From Doryteuthis pealeii (taxonomy: Eukaryota; Mollusca; Cephalopoda; Myopsida; Loliginidae), in NCBI GenBank assembly GCA_023376005.1, contig CM042157.1, positions 18,753,392 through 18,817,391 of the forward strand: a DNA stretch of 64,000 nucleotides, written 5' to 3'. The notes beneath the pieces are model-generated. The model ran no database searches. It was given only the letters and a program-made list of their open reading frames with translations, and was not told the origin of the DNA. Of the stretch, positions 41,291-52,484 are shown piece after piece. Position 1 is the stretch's first letter; every line of letters begins with the position of its first letter. A program made the position numbers and the translations under genes.

Positions 41291-41374
41291 ACAATTATAT
41301 ATATAATAATATATATATATATATATTATATATATATATATATAAGGGTTTATAAATTTCCTTGAAGCATTGTG

Positions 41375-41495
41375 TATATATTGGTTTGGAGGTTGGTTTT
41401 GATTTTAATCACAGGTTAACAAACAACACCATTGTTACCTTATTTTTTTCTTTACACTGCATTGTGATAGCCTTCAAAACCAACCTCCAAACATA
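41375..41495. mobile_element. Palindromic family F, short form
   Basis: Arms ttggtttggaggttggttttga and caaaaccaacctccaaac flank only about 70 bp of internal text (acaccattgttacctta). (TA)n follows. Confidence 0.65.
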
Positions 41496-41504
41496 TATAT
41501 ATAT

Positions 41505-41725
41505 ATGAATTAGGCGGACATACCTGTTCAAATATAAGGCTAAAAAATCGAGAAAAAGTCAATCTCTGTATATACATTTCAGCCTATTATGCCTCATCAG
41601 CAGAGTTATAGACAGGAAGACTGCTCGTGTGTGATTCGAACCCTGACTGAATTGTCAATACAATTATTTTTCAAAAATTAGGTATGACTTCAATTAAGCC
41701 ATATTTTCCCAAAAACATACACACA
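41505..41725 (-). mobile_element. SINE G, head truncated, with hammerhead motif
   Basis: aattaggcggacatacctg ... gattcgaaccctgactg keeps the B box but lacks the A box. The sequence then returns as an inverted arm (aattaggtatgacttcaattaag). Flanked by (TA)n. Confidence 0.65.
41560..41613 (-). ncRNA. Hammerhead ribozyme-like motif, type I, copy 2
   Basis: Minus strand: CTCTG, CTGATGA, stem II GGC-ATAATAG-GCT (last pair is G.T), GAAA, AT-GTAT-AT stem III, A, CAGAG. The nine bases between GAA and CAGAG have the same layout as copy 1. Confidence 0.7.
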
Positions 41726-41760
41726 TATATATATATGTATATTATATAACATATATATAC

Positions 41761-41812
<52 letters not shown>

Positions 41813-41833
41813 ATGTGTGTGTGTGTGTGGAAA

Positions 41834-42180
41834 ATGGCGCCATCCTAAAAGATCTTTTGTACGGCGAATTAGTAAAAGGCTCCCGATCGTTTAGTAGACC
41901 ACGCCTAGACTTAAAGATGTCTGCAGGAGAATTATGCGGATATACCATATTGACACAAACACGTGGGATGTAGATGCAAAAATAGAGCAGCCTGGCGCCT
42001 TCAACGTTAAACAAAGCACGCAGAGGTGTGCGGCAGAGGGGAGAGTAGCCTCGAGAGAAAAGAAAGCCAGATTGAGGGAGAAAAAGCCAGCGGCCCAGAA
42101 AGCATCACAGTTTGTGTTCATTCAGTGCACCAAAGACTGTCACTCAAGAATTGGCCTGCCAGAGTCACTTGCGCAGATGC
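41834..42180 (+). pseudogene. LINE J C-terminal remnant with zinc-finger-like end
   Basis: The first frame reads NGAILKDLLYGELVKGS, SRPRLDLKMSAGEL. After a frameshift near 41935 comes DTNTWDV, REKKARLREKKPAAQKA and CTKDCHSRIGLPESLAQM. The order (KDLLYGEL, GRP-LR-KDVCKRD, TWE, basic linker, CxxDCHSRIGL) is that of the C-terminal tail of widespread animal non-LTR elements. One zinc-binding half is preserved (C..DCHSRIGL) but the later His/Cys are lost. It is a fragment: upstream (GT)n, downstream pyrimidine tract. Confidence 0.7.
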
Positions 42181-42272
42181 AGATAAATTTTCACTTTTTC
42201 TTCTTTTTTCTTTTTCTTTCTTTCTTTTTTTTCTTTTTGACACTATGCCATCGTCCTTAGAAGACGGTAACG

Positions 42273-42276
<4 letters not shown>

Positions 42277-42345
<69 letters not shown>
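42277..42345. repeat. (TA)n array
   Basis: About 68 bp of perfect (TA)n. Confidence 0.95.
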
Positions 42346-42348
<3 letters not shown>

Positions 42349-42432
42349 ACACGGTTTGTTTGGAATGGCTTTTTGCCGACAATTTTTGGTAGAATAAGTG
42401 CTTAATTGGAGTCGTACCTAATTTTGAAAATT
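42346..42432 (-). mobile_element. SINE G end fragment
   Basis: tttggtagaataagtgcttaattggagtcgtacctaatt matches the G arm; it is cut by the next (TA)n. Confidence 0.55.
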
Positions 42433-42435
42433 AAT

Positions 42436-42494
<59 letters not shown>
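42433..42494. repeat. (TA)n array
   Basis: About 60 bp with one break. Confidence 0.9.
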
Positions 42495-42497
<3 letters not shown>

Positions 42498-42805
42498 AGT
42501 AAACAAACGAACAATGTGTTTGATATGGCCTTAGCCGACAATTTTGGGGAGAATATGAGCTTAATTGAAGTCATACCTAGTTTTGAAATGAATTAGGCGG
42601 ACATACCTGTTCAAATGTAAGGCTAAAAACATCGAGAAAAAGTCAATCTCTGTATATACATTTCGGCCTATTATGCCTCATCAGCAGAGTTATAGACAGG
42701 AAGACTGCTCTGTGTGTGATTCGAACCCTGACTGAATTGTCAATCAATTATTTTTCCAAATTAGTGTATGACTTCAACTAAGCACATATTTTCCCAAAAA
42801 CATAA
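42495..42805 (-). mobile_element. SINE G with hammerhead motif, complete arms
   Basis: It runs from gagaagtaaacaaacg and gccttagccgacaatttt through the G arm and hammerhead to gtgtgattcgaaccctgac. It then has the inverted arm ttagtgtatgacttcaactaagcac. (TA)n and (TG)n follow. The best preserved of the family except for the missing A box. Confidence 0.7.
42643..42697 (-). ncRNA. Hammerhead ribozyme-like motif, type I, copy 3
   Basis: Minus strand: CTCTG, CTGATGA, stem II GGC-ATAATAG-GCC, GAAA, AT-GTAT-AT stem III, A, CAGAG. Every conserved core position and all stems pair. This is the cleanest copy in the window. Confidence 0.75.
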
Positions 42806-43544
42806 CACACACATATATATATATTATATATATAATATATATATGTATATATATACATATATATATGTGTGTGTGTGTGTGTGTGGTGTGTGTGTGTGTG
42901 TGTGTGGTGTTTCTTTCTATAGATATATTGTTTGTATCTGTGAATATCGAAGTGAGAGTGAGAAGATGGGTAAAACGTTTATTTGAATTAAAAAAAAAAA
43001 AACTTCTTCCTCTATAAACAAGTCTTTCGAATTCTCTTATATATTGGCGGTTTATTTGCACTCCTCAAATTTGCCCTACTGCAGCTAAACAATTCTTATG
43101 AATGGCCACTGACACAACCTCCTAAAATACACTACTACTATAACTAACTATACAGGGAATTCTCCACCTGTACTCCTAACCTTAACTTTTCTTACTGCAC
43201 TTTTACATTGAGCCGATAGCGACAACCTCATCAAACAAATACATTAAATTGGCCTTGTAAAGTCACTGGTAAATTAACTTAATTAATACATGCGCACAAG
43301 AAAAAATTGGAAATAAACAAAACTGAAAAAATGTGATAACCAAATGAAGAGAAGACAAGTATAAATAATATTTTTCGTAACACAAGTATTGAATAACAAG
43401 GGAAGCTGGTGATAATGGATTACGATCCATACCTTTTTTTTAGGAGAAATCGATATTAAAAAAAAAAAAAAAACAGAACTAAAAACAAACGATCCAGATA
43501 GAATTGGAATACCAGAAGAAGAAATAAAAGTTTTAAAAAAAGTC

Positions 43545-43778
43545 GTCGGGGCGGCTTTAGTGTCGGTATGAGCCATACAGCGAGGGAGTCTACCCCTTTT
43601 CTCTAGACGAAGGAGATTGTTTTTAGGGTATGAGGTGGAACGCCACACCTACCATCAGCCCCTCACTTTACCACACAGAACTACGTACTAATTATATACT
43701 GAGTTGGTGAGGGACAGTATCGAACCTTGAACCTTCTAATTCCTAGCCGAACACTCTACGACTGAGCTAAACCGGCCC
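43545..43778 (-). mobile_element. SINE D, full length
   Basis: On the plus strand gtcggggcggctttagtg ... ctgagctaaaccgg is the complement of SINE D; the A box (TTTAGCTCAGTCG) and B box (AAGGTTCGATACTG) are present with small changes. Confidence 0.75.
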
Positions 43779-43789
43779 TTCAGAAAGAG

Positions 43790-44225
43790 GAATACCCAGG
43801 AAAATATACGGAGTAACTATAAAACTAAACCTAAAAAATAAATAGAAAAAAGAAAAACTAAAAAAAAAAACTAAGAAAATGTAAAAGAAAAAAAAAATTA
43901 AGAAAAGATATAAAAAACAAAAAATTAAGAAAAAAAAAGAAAAATTTAAAAAAAGTTAAGAAACAAGCTTTAAAAAGTTTAGAAAAAATATACCCCAAAA
44001 AATGGTTAGAAAAAAGTCTAAAAAAAAGTTACAAAAAAATCTAAAAAAAAATTAAGAAAAAAATCTTTAAAAAAGAGTTACAAAAAAAAAAATAAGAAAA
44101 AAAAACTAAAAAAAAAATTAAGAAAAAAAAACTAAAAAAAAAAATTAAGAAAAAACTAAAAAAATAAGAAAAATCTAAAAAAAAAAAAATTAAGAAAAAA
44201 AAATCTAAAAAACTAAAAAAATGTC
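43790..44225. repeat. A-rich low-complexity tract
   Basis: It is made of irregular 'ctaaaaaaaaattaagaaaaaa' units, about 400 bp, with no other structure. Confidence 0.85.
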
Positions 44226-44284
44226 TGTTTGTTCACCAGCAGTATGCGCGTTCTGATATGTGTTCAAGCAAACAAACCAGTCGG

Positions 44285-44837
44285 TCAGACTGGAGCGAGA
44301 GAGAGAGACCATGTGGTCAGTTGTTATGACATTTCAATTCGGTTCCGTTCTGTTCTGTTCTGTTCTTTCTTTCTTTCGCCTTCTTTTTTTTTTTTATGAA
44401 GACTCTTATCTGTAGGCCAGTAGAAAACTTCGCAATGAACTCCCTCCACGTAACCCCAACTGTCGAATCTTTTAAACTAAAAAAAAAGTATTTTTTATTC
44501 TCAAAGGTAACGCTGAAAATATCAATATATTTTCTATCTTATTTTTTTTCTCTTTATTTTTTTTTAAATTCCAAGAAGAAAGGAGAATCACATACATATC
44601 TACAGCGGCGACACAGTTAAAAAAGAGAGAGAGAGAAGACAAAGGAAGAGAAGGAAGAGAGAGAGAGAGAGAGAGGGGAGAAGAGGGAGAGAGAGAGAGA
44701 GGTGGGTGACGGAAGAGAGTGTATCGAGACAGAAATTGGGTTGAGAGAAAGCTGAGTGAGAGAGAGAGAGAGAAAAAGAAGGAGAGAAAAGAGTGGGTGA
44801 GAGAAGGGTGGGTTAGAGAGAGAGCAGAGAGAGAGAC

Positions 44838-44876
<39 letters not shown>

Positions 44877-45195
44877 AAGAAGAGTGGGTGAGAGAAGGCG
44901 TGGCGTTAGAGAAGAGACCAGACAGGGAGAGAGAGAAGAGTGGTGAGAGAAGAGAGTAGTGAAGAGAAGAGAGAAGAGAGAGATGAGAAGAAAAGAGTGA
45001 GTGAGAGAGAGAGAGACAAAGAGAGAGAGAGAAAGAAGAGTGGGTGAGAGAAGAATGGGTTAGAGAGAGTAGGAGAGAAGAGTGGGTGAGAGAAGAATGG
45101 TTAGAGAGAGAGAGAGAAGAAGAAGTGGTGAGAGAGAATGGGTTAGAGAGAGAGAGAGAGAATGAGGTGGTGAGAAAAGAGTGGGTGAAGAGAAG

Positions 45196-45238
<43 letters not shown>

Positions 45239-45240
45239 GG
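44285..45240. repeat. GA-rich microsatellite/minisatellite cluster
   Basis: 44285-44600 is mixed; 44613-45240 is dominated by (GA)n with a recurring 'agaagagtgggtgagagaag' unit of about 30-60 bp. The frames 44719-44946 and 45044-45562 are translations of it. Confidence 0.85.
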
Positions 45241-45244
45241 GGAG

Positions 45245-45492
45245 AAAATTATGTTGTTTGTAGTTCTTGTATGCGAGAAAAAGAGGAATAAATTTCGAAT
45301 AATATTAAACGAAACCTCAGAAAAATATATAAACGATTTTATTTTTATTAGAGACTTCGTATATAGACATGTATTTTTAGAAGTGATTTTACATCTTATC
45401 TATCTATCTTCTATCTCACTTGGTTATGCTATCTCATTTAAAAATTTTCCTACTTCTCTCACAGACACACACACACTATCTCTCTCTCTCTA

Positions 45493-45534
<42 letters not shown>

Positions 45535-46230
45535 CTACATCATCGGGTTTTATCTCTCTTAGTCATTCCTATATATCTCTCTTTCTCTCCCACACCACAC
45601 ACACACACACAACACACACACACACATATATATATATGGTATATGTATTATATATATAATATATATAAATATATATATATATAATATATAAACTTTATTT
45701 TATTTGCATTTTTTTCGCCCTTCCTTGTCTAACCAGAATTTCATATCATTTCCACCGATTTAATTAATTTACTTATTGTGACTGATCTAATCGTTCTCGG
45801 GCCTGTGAAAACTTGCAAAAAAAGCACCGGACGAAAGGGCCCCCTACATTTGTATATCAATAAAACAACCTTCCTCACTCTATCCCTCTTTCTGTATCCC
45901 ATTCAATTAGCCATAGTTGAAGATTTCTATACATGATATCCTTAATAAATATATTATTATGAATTTGCCTGCTAACCAAAATATATATATATATATATAT
46001 TCCTCTGAGTCTAGGAATCTTTGCCATGTGTGGTTAACCAAAATTGATGCAGTTAAGATCATCAAGAGAGCTCAATGTGCCTTAATACTGTGAATGGAAG
46101 GACAGAGCAATATTCAGCAATGAAGAGGAGAAAACTATAAACCAGCTCATTACAATAATTTTATTTCAACCGCATACTACGCGCAATTCAGGTAATCACA
46201 AGAACATGACTCTTAATATATATATAATAT
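45245..46230. other. AT-rich with (CT)n, (CA)n and (TA)n patches
   Basis: (CT)n 45478-45515, (CTAT)n 45516-45536, (CA)n near 45595-45625 and (TA)n 45626-45690. The rest (45700-46200) is unrecognised. Confidence 0.6.
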
Positions 46231-46234
46231 ATAT

Positions 46235-46400
46235 ATATAGAATATGGCTGCTTAATTGAAGTTGTACTAATTTTGAAAGTTAATTAATTAAATAATTAAT
46301 TAATTAGGCGGGCATCATTAATTAATTAACTTTCAAAATTTAGGTACGACTTCAATAAGCACATATTCTCCCAAAAATTTTCGGGCTAAAAAATGTCATA
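46235..46400. mobile_element. SINE G-derived palindrome without ribozyme
   Basis: gcttaattgaagttgtactaattttgaaagttaatt and aattaactttcaaaatttaggtacgacttcaataagc are inverted arms; the hammerhead and tRNA parts are missing. Confidence 0.6.
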
Positions 46401-46434
46401 TCATAAACATATCGGCTGTGTTGTATTCCTCATA

Positions 46435-46445
46435 TATATATATAT

Positions 46446-46498
<53 letters not shown>
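46435..46498. repeat. (TA)n array
   Basis: About 60 bp with one break. Confidence 0.9.
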
Positions 46499-46499
<1 letters not shown>

Positions 46500-46629
46500 A
46501 ATTAAATAACAAAGGACTTAGAGATCTTGCATTATAGACATATTTCAGGGAGCTCTAGAAAAAATGTCTAATTCTCCGACTCATCAGATGCGATGATGGA
46601 ATTCTTTAATTTTTAAGGATTGAAAACAG

Positions 46630-46661
<32 letters not shown>

Positions 46662-47432
46662 TGTCCTGTCCGCTCAGCCTTGTAGAGTAATAAAAATAGG
46701 AATAAAATACAAATAATAGTAAACAATAATAAAACCAAGACATCTGACGCTTGTTAGTAATTCGTTCTAGCAGTTACTGTTAATTCGATTAGTTCAGAAT
46801 TCAGGGACACCCCTGTTCATTTATTTAGTAGTTTTTTGTTTGACTTAATTATTTTCCTTTCTTTCCATAATCGCTTCAACTATATCCCACCCTTACATAC
46901 CTATACAAACTATACATATACATAATATGCATACACAGCACAATACATACACACACATACTCTATATATACACATATATACATAGTATATACATACATAC
47001 ACCACACACATACATATATATACTCAATATACACATATATATATTATACATACATGATATATACATTACACACACTTATATACATACACCTTATTACACC
47101 ACATACACACACCCACATTTCATACATACCTATATATCAAACACACGATAATACATATCATACATCTATGGATTTAGCCTGTTTTTCTGTAAATTATATC
47201 ATTTAGCTAGGTACAAATTATGTATACTCCTCCTTATTTGGAGGGTGGACCTGCAAAAGTCTATAATTGCATTATATTAAATTTGAATCACGCATATATA
47301 CATACACACTCATATACATGCCATACATAGCATCCACAACATAAATTACGCATATATAACTGTAACACAAAACCTGAATAATTTAAAATATTAATTAGCA
47401 TTATACCAACTCAAACTTTTTGGGGCTACTAC

Positions 47433-47477
<45 letters not shown>

Positions 47478-48290
47478 GTGTATCATATCCCTTCTACATA
47501 CTACGTAATGAATCTGCTTTGGCACCATACGCCTCTAAATTTGAAAAAAAAAAAATACTACAATTGCCCTTAAATAAACGAAAGAATGTAAATATATCAA
47601 TATCTTATTTTTCTGTTGATAAATAATCTAGGCAAACAGATATCTTAACCGATTTAACGTCATATGTTTTAAATCATGTTAAGACATTAATGAAAAACTT
47701 TGGTTGGGTCAATATGTTAACAAAAAGATTATTTTATTTATTCTCCCTCCATTTAATAAATAAGAATAAGTCTTATTATTCCAAACATTAAACTTTCTAT
47801 TTCACAGGTTATATGATCAGATTATCTAACCTTTAAGCCTAGAATTGAAATTAAGTAAATAATGTCATTAAACTATAAAAAGGTTCGGTGACTAAATTTA
47901 TTCAAGATAGAAAGAAACAACATTATTTGAAAATGGAATATTTTTTTGCTTGAAAATGCTAGCTTTATGATACAGAATAATTTTCATAGTTAAAATTATA
48001 TTTAAAAACCAAAAAAAAAAAAAAGAAAAAAAACAAAGAATTTTTTAAATCATTATTGGGAATAAAGTAAAATCATTTTAAAGAATTGATTCTTTTATGA
48101 AACCAATTTTTTAAAAAAACAAAAAAAAATTAAAAGAATAATAAATAATAAAATCTATGATTTAAGAACATGTAAACAAAATGTCTTTCAGTAAAAATGA
48201 AGGAATGTCAAAAACATGTGTTTTTATTGACTTAAGAATAAAAACAACATATTGACATAAAAAAGAAAATCTGTTTGGATCATCAGTAGA
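46500..48290. other. AT-rich, CA/TA-rich, no gene seen
   Basis: A T run at 46630-46656, irregular (CATA)n text at 46890-47160, (TA)n at 47436-47472, and A/T-rich text beyond. No frame or family is supportable. Confidence 0.5.
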
Positions 48291-48296
48291 GGGATA

Positions 48297-48540
48297 AAAG
48301 TCGTCGTCGGGTGGTCTAAAATCGTATCAGCCATCAGCGAGGGAGTCTATCCCATTTTCATTTAGCCTAGACCATGGAGATTGTTTTGACGTTCGTAGTG
48401 GAGCGCCCACCTACCATCCAGCTCTCACTTTACTTTACCACACAGACCCTTCGTGCTACTCATACGCTGAGTTGGCTGGACCGGATCGAACCAAGAACCT
48501 GTGGTTCTAGTCGGACGCTCCACCGACTGAGCAGGATAAA
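48297..48540 (-). mobile_element. SINE D, diverged
   Basis: gtcgtcgggtggtctaaaatcg, ctactcatacgctgag, gatcgaaccaagaacctgtgg and ccgactgagcagg are the complement of SINE D with several changes. Confidence 0.7.
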
Positions 48541-48664
48541 GCTATGTAAATTGATAATGTTTGGAATTACAAATATTAAAAAAAAAATTTAATTTAATTC
48601 GAGAAATTGATCACCTGTTACAAAAAACCATAAGTTTTTTTAAGTTAAAAAAAAATTTTTTTTT

Positions 48665-48945
48665 GGTTTCGGGGGGGTGGCCTAAAATGTCCGGTATCAA
48701 GCCGGACAGCGAAAGGAGTCTATCCCCTTTTCAAATGGCGGGGCGGCTAGACGCAAGAGATTGTTTGACGTCTCGGGGGGGGGGGTGGGGTGGAAAAGCG
48801 CCACACCCTACGCATCAGCTCCTCACTTTTCCGCACAGAAACCTGTTGCTATCTCATGCACGCTGTGGTTGTCGACGCCATCATCGAACCAGACCTTGTC
48901 ATTCCCTAAGCCGAACGATGCTACCGACTGATGCTAAAAAACGCC
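48665..48945 (-). mobile_element. SINE D, diverged second copy
   Basis: Same order as the previous copy, with a G-run (48775-48789), rearranged body and B-box-like catcgaaccagaccttg. The two copies are about 370 bp apart in the same orientation. Confidence 0.6.
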
Positions 48946-49244
48946 TGAAAAAATTTAGAGTTTGATAAAGATTAAAAAAAACAAAAGAAAAAAAACACTA
49001 TTATAATCAATTGCTGAATTAAAAAAAAAAAACAAAGAAATAAAAATAAAACGAAACAGAAAATTTAAAAAAATCCTTTAAAAAAAATTGCGAAAAAATA
49101 AAACAAAAAAAAAATCGCTTGTGACATTGATATCACCGGCTTATCTCAACAATTATTCACTGTCCCTTTTTTTTTTTCCGTAACGAGAGACAGTTTTTTT
49201 TTTCAGCCCTGTGGATTAACACAATCACAAGAATAACAGGGTTG

Positions 49245-49360
49245 GATCCGGTTTACGCACCAGTTCTGTCTGATCAAACGTGGTTAAGCAGCTAGGATCC
49301 GTAATCAAGTGGTTAGAAGGGTGGGCCGCTTAAAGAATCATGCGGTACCAGCGACATGTC
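49245..49360 (+). pseudogene. 5S rRNA-like relic
   Basis: cagttctgtctgatca, ggttaagcagc, ggatccgtaatcaagtgg, gaagggtgggccgc and gaatcatgcggtacc follow the order of animal 5S rRNA (GTTCTCGTCCGATCA, GTTAAGCAACG, GGCCCGGTTAGTACTTGG, ATGGGTGACCGC, GGAATACCGGGT). It is diverged and its 5' third is poor, so it is a pseudogene or the head of a 5S-derived SINE. No T-run terminator of the usual kind is seen. Confidence 0.5.
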
Positions 49361-49364
49361 GTCT

Positions 49365-50180
49365 TGTGCCGATCGAAACTAAATCCATGTTAATAAGTTG
49401 GCCGCAATAGTCACCCTAATTAACGAGGCATTTTTTATCTCGCCTTATTTTTAATTTCGGCTACAGAGATTCCAGCAAGGAATATTTTTTTTTAAGAAAG
49501 CCAAACATAATAAATAAATAACACAAAAACAACCACAAAGAAAACTACAAACCAATACATATATAAACTAAAAAAAAGGTACTAATTTAAAAAAAGAAAG
49601 AGACGTAATTGACTAAAACACACGTGTTCACACGCGCACAGGCGACACACACACGGAACACACATACATACACACACACAGACACACATGCATACCCACA
49701 CACAGACGACACACACCTTACGAAATCATAATATATAGTTTGCCATATTCATAGTAATAGTTTCTCAATATTGAAATAGCACACATAGCACACACACACA
49801 CACACACACACACGACGGTGTGTGTCTGTGGATGACTGTATATATATATATATATGTGTTGTGTTGTGTGTGTGTGGTATGTATACATATCCAAACTTGT
49901 TGGTAAACCGTGCGTAAGAAAAAAAAAACAGCAAATAGTTTGATGTAAAAATATACTACCAAACATGCACTGGGAAAAAAAAGACAGAATAGTCGTACCA
50001 AACAAAATAATCGGTTGATACTATAATACTTGACCAAAAGAAAAAAAATTATATATATATGAAAATATATAATATATAACCGCCAGAATTTTCTAACTAA
50101 AAAGTAAAGAGTGCTCAATACCTTAGTAGCGCAATAATAAAATTATAAAATAACTTTATATATATATTATATATATATAT
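49365..50180. other. Unrecognised, with (CA)n and (TA)n
   Basis: CA-rich text at 49618-49720 and (CA)n at 49790-49813, (TA)n at 49836-49854, further A-rich patches. Frames here are microsatellite translations. Confidence 0.5.
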
Positions 50181-50184
50181 ATAT

Positions 50185-50410
50185 ATTAAATATGGGAGAA
50201 TATGTGCTTAATTGAAAGTCGAACCAAATTTTTGAAAGTTAATTAATTAATAATTAATTAATAGGCGGGATACCTATTTAATGTAAGGCTAAATCGAGAA
50301 AAAAACCTTACATAAAAAACAGGTAATCGCCTAATTAATTTAATTATTAATTAATTACTTTCAAAATTAAGGTCGAACTTCAATTAAGCACATTTCTCCC
50401 AAATAATTGT
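50185..50410. mobile_element. SINE G-derived palindrome without ribozyme
   Basis: gggagaatatgtgcttaattg...aatttttgaaagttaatt and the inverted arm aattactttcaaaattaaggtcgaacttcaattaagcac surround a short centre that still holds taaggctaaatcgagaaaa. Confidence 0.6.
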
Positions 50411-50414
50411 CGGC

Positions 50415-50460
50415 TGAAAAATAGCAATATCACAAACATCGTCTGTTTGGGTTACTTCTC

Positions 50461-50492
<32 letters not shown>

Positions 50493-50904
50493 ATAATATT
50501 ATATTGGTTTGAAAATCGCATAGGTGAAGAAACCGTCCAGTTACAAGCGCCGTTGACTTTATGAAAGTTTGCTACCCCAAATTTTATATATAATATTATA
50601 TATATATATAATATATATTATATGAGTGTTTATATGCTGAAAAGAAGAACGCATAAATGAATATTTTCTCAAAGATGTGATTTCTTGAAGGAAGTACCTG
50701 ACAACACCAAACATTCGCCCGATAATTAGAATCAACATATTACAATCAACAACACTCATTTCCGGGAAGATAAAAAAAAAAGAATAAATAAAGAAATCGA
50801 TATCTTTTTATACTCAATTTAAATATATTCGGCTTTTCAAACACACACACACAACACAAAACCGACAACACACACACACACCCGCATATAATATATAATA
50901 TATA

Positions 50905-50938
<34 letters not shown>

Positions 50939-51030
50939 CTATGCGTTGTTATATATACCGTTCCCTATAATGTGTTTGCTTTAGTTAGTGGCCATCTGAA
51001 CAACTGTTTACTATTTTTCCTTGGTGTTGG
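50415..51030. other. (TA)n patches and unrecognised text
   Basis: (TA)n at 50461-50484 and 50910-50937, CA-rich at 50840-50882. 50500-50770 is unrecognised. Confidence 0.5.
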
Positions 51031-51370
51031 ACTTTCTCGGTCCGATCATGTCAATCTTCTCTTCTTTCTACCGTAACCAGTCCTTTCCAAGCACGCTGGC
51101 ATGTGTACTCCAAAGTGAGTGGAGAAACGAAGGAAAAGAAGGAAGCTACGCTGGCAAATGTCAGTGATCTCGCTTCCTCGCGCAGGCACCTGCAAATACT
51201 TCGCTCGCGGAGCAGATTCTGTAGAGCGGTGGACCAACCCCATTTGCTACGTAAGTCGAGCGTTTCGTTTGAGGAGCTTGGTTCAAATGCAAAACGACAC
51301 GACTGATACACACACAAAAAAAAGAGGATGGGCGTCGTCTTTGCAGTCCCGAATGGCTTAGACATTTCCC
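51031..51370. other. Unrecognised GC-richer segment, possible retroelement remnant
   Basis: Base composition is less AT-rich than its surroundings, and frames of 65-121 codons occur on both strands (51046-51243 -, 51051-51416 -, 51103-51306 +, 51119-51361 +). I recognise no domain with confidence; the text ggatgggcgtcgtctttgcagtcc...aatggc could be a LINE zinc-finger end. It could equally be a piece of an exon. Confidence 0.3.
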
Positions 51371-51419
51371 GGTTTAAAAAAAAAAAAACATTGATGTGAA
51401 AACAATTTTGAATCATTGT

Positions 51420-51960
51420 GTTTACCGTATCAGTCGTACTCTATTGCTTTCTTTACTCTCCCGTGTTTTCTCTTACTCTCTCGCTTACTTACTCTCTCTT
51501 ATCTTGTCTTCTGTCTGTCCTGTCTATATATCTCTACATTCTATATTGCTGATATGCATTTAATTTGAATTTCCATCACAATAAAGAATGTTGTTATATT
51601 TCCATAACCAAGTGGAATTATTTAATACCACGATACATTAAATAAGTAACGAGAATAGTTTTCGTACTAAGGATTCCTCTTCAGAGGAGCGCGAGGTCTA
51701 TCTTTTACACTCTCTACGTTTACGGCTGTTTTCTGCTTAAGATAAGAGTGTAGTACCCTGTGAGTTACACACACACACATACATACACATTTTTTCTTCT
51801 CAATTTCCACACACACTACACACACCACACACATATATATATAAGATTTGTTAACTATAAGAATTCGATCCCTCTGTTTGACCATTCCGGTTTTTTGACG
51901 TATCTTTAGGTCTTTTTTATTAAGCACTTCTACGTGATTGTTGAGTTGTAATTCCGAAAG
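51420..51960. other. Unrecognised sequence with short microsatellites
   Basis: CT-rich at 51460-51540 and CA-rich at 51767-51835. The 86-codon minus-strand frame (51667-51927) has no recognised domain. Confidence 0.4.

Positions 51961-51963
<3 letters not shown>

Positions 51964-52016
<53 letters not shown>
51964..52016. repeat. (TA)n array
   Basis: About 52 bp. Confidence 0.95.
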
Positions 52017-52021
<5 letters not shown>

Positions 52022-52044
52022 TTATATATATATATTTTACCTTT

Positions 52045-52480
52045 GTTTATTTGCTTTCTTATCAATCACAAAAAATAAGCGGCCTCTGGCGAGTAGTCTT
52101 TCGCAAAAGATTTTTTCTTTAAATTCATTTACTGGCATTTTTCTCAGGTCTGGCACAAGGTCACGTAAATTTAAAAAAATTCTTTTAAAACCTAAGATCT
52201 ATCTGTGTATTTATGTACGCTTTTCGTTAGTGATTCCGTATGTTTTTTGAAGTAGTGTAATTTTTTGGCATAGTTTTGTATCATATTTGTATTTTTGTGG
52301 TTTTTTTTTTACATAAACAGTTTGATCTCTGTGTAATATTCATCTTGGACACAAAAGAAATAGTTTCTATCTGTATGTTTGTGTTTTTTATTCATTGACA
52401 TTTGAAATAGAAAGTGTACTAAGTTCAAGGCAGTTTGACGGTCTTTGCAATATGTCTTCTTCACAACCGGACTTGCTTAT
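52045..52480 (-). pseudogene. Coding-like remnant, family not recognised
   Basis: Read on the minus strand, consecutive frames give protein-like text: TYCKDRQTALNLVHFLFQM, HTDRNYFFCVQDEYYTEIKL, then (after a shift at a homopolymer near 52310) KYDTKLCQKITLLQKTYGIT, and after another shift LNLRDLVPDLRKMPVNEFK and ERLLARGRLFFVIDKKANK. The residue mix is balanced, unlike the low-complexity frames elsewhere. I do not recognise the family. It may be a decayed transposon protein or an exon with assembly indels. Confidence 0.35.
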
Positions 52481-52484
52481 ATTA

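Noticed and set aside
41937..42260. A new 108-codon gene
   Set aside because: It is the frame-shifted continuation of the LINE J C-terminal tail followed by a pyrimidine tract.
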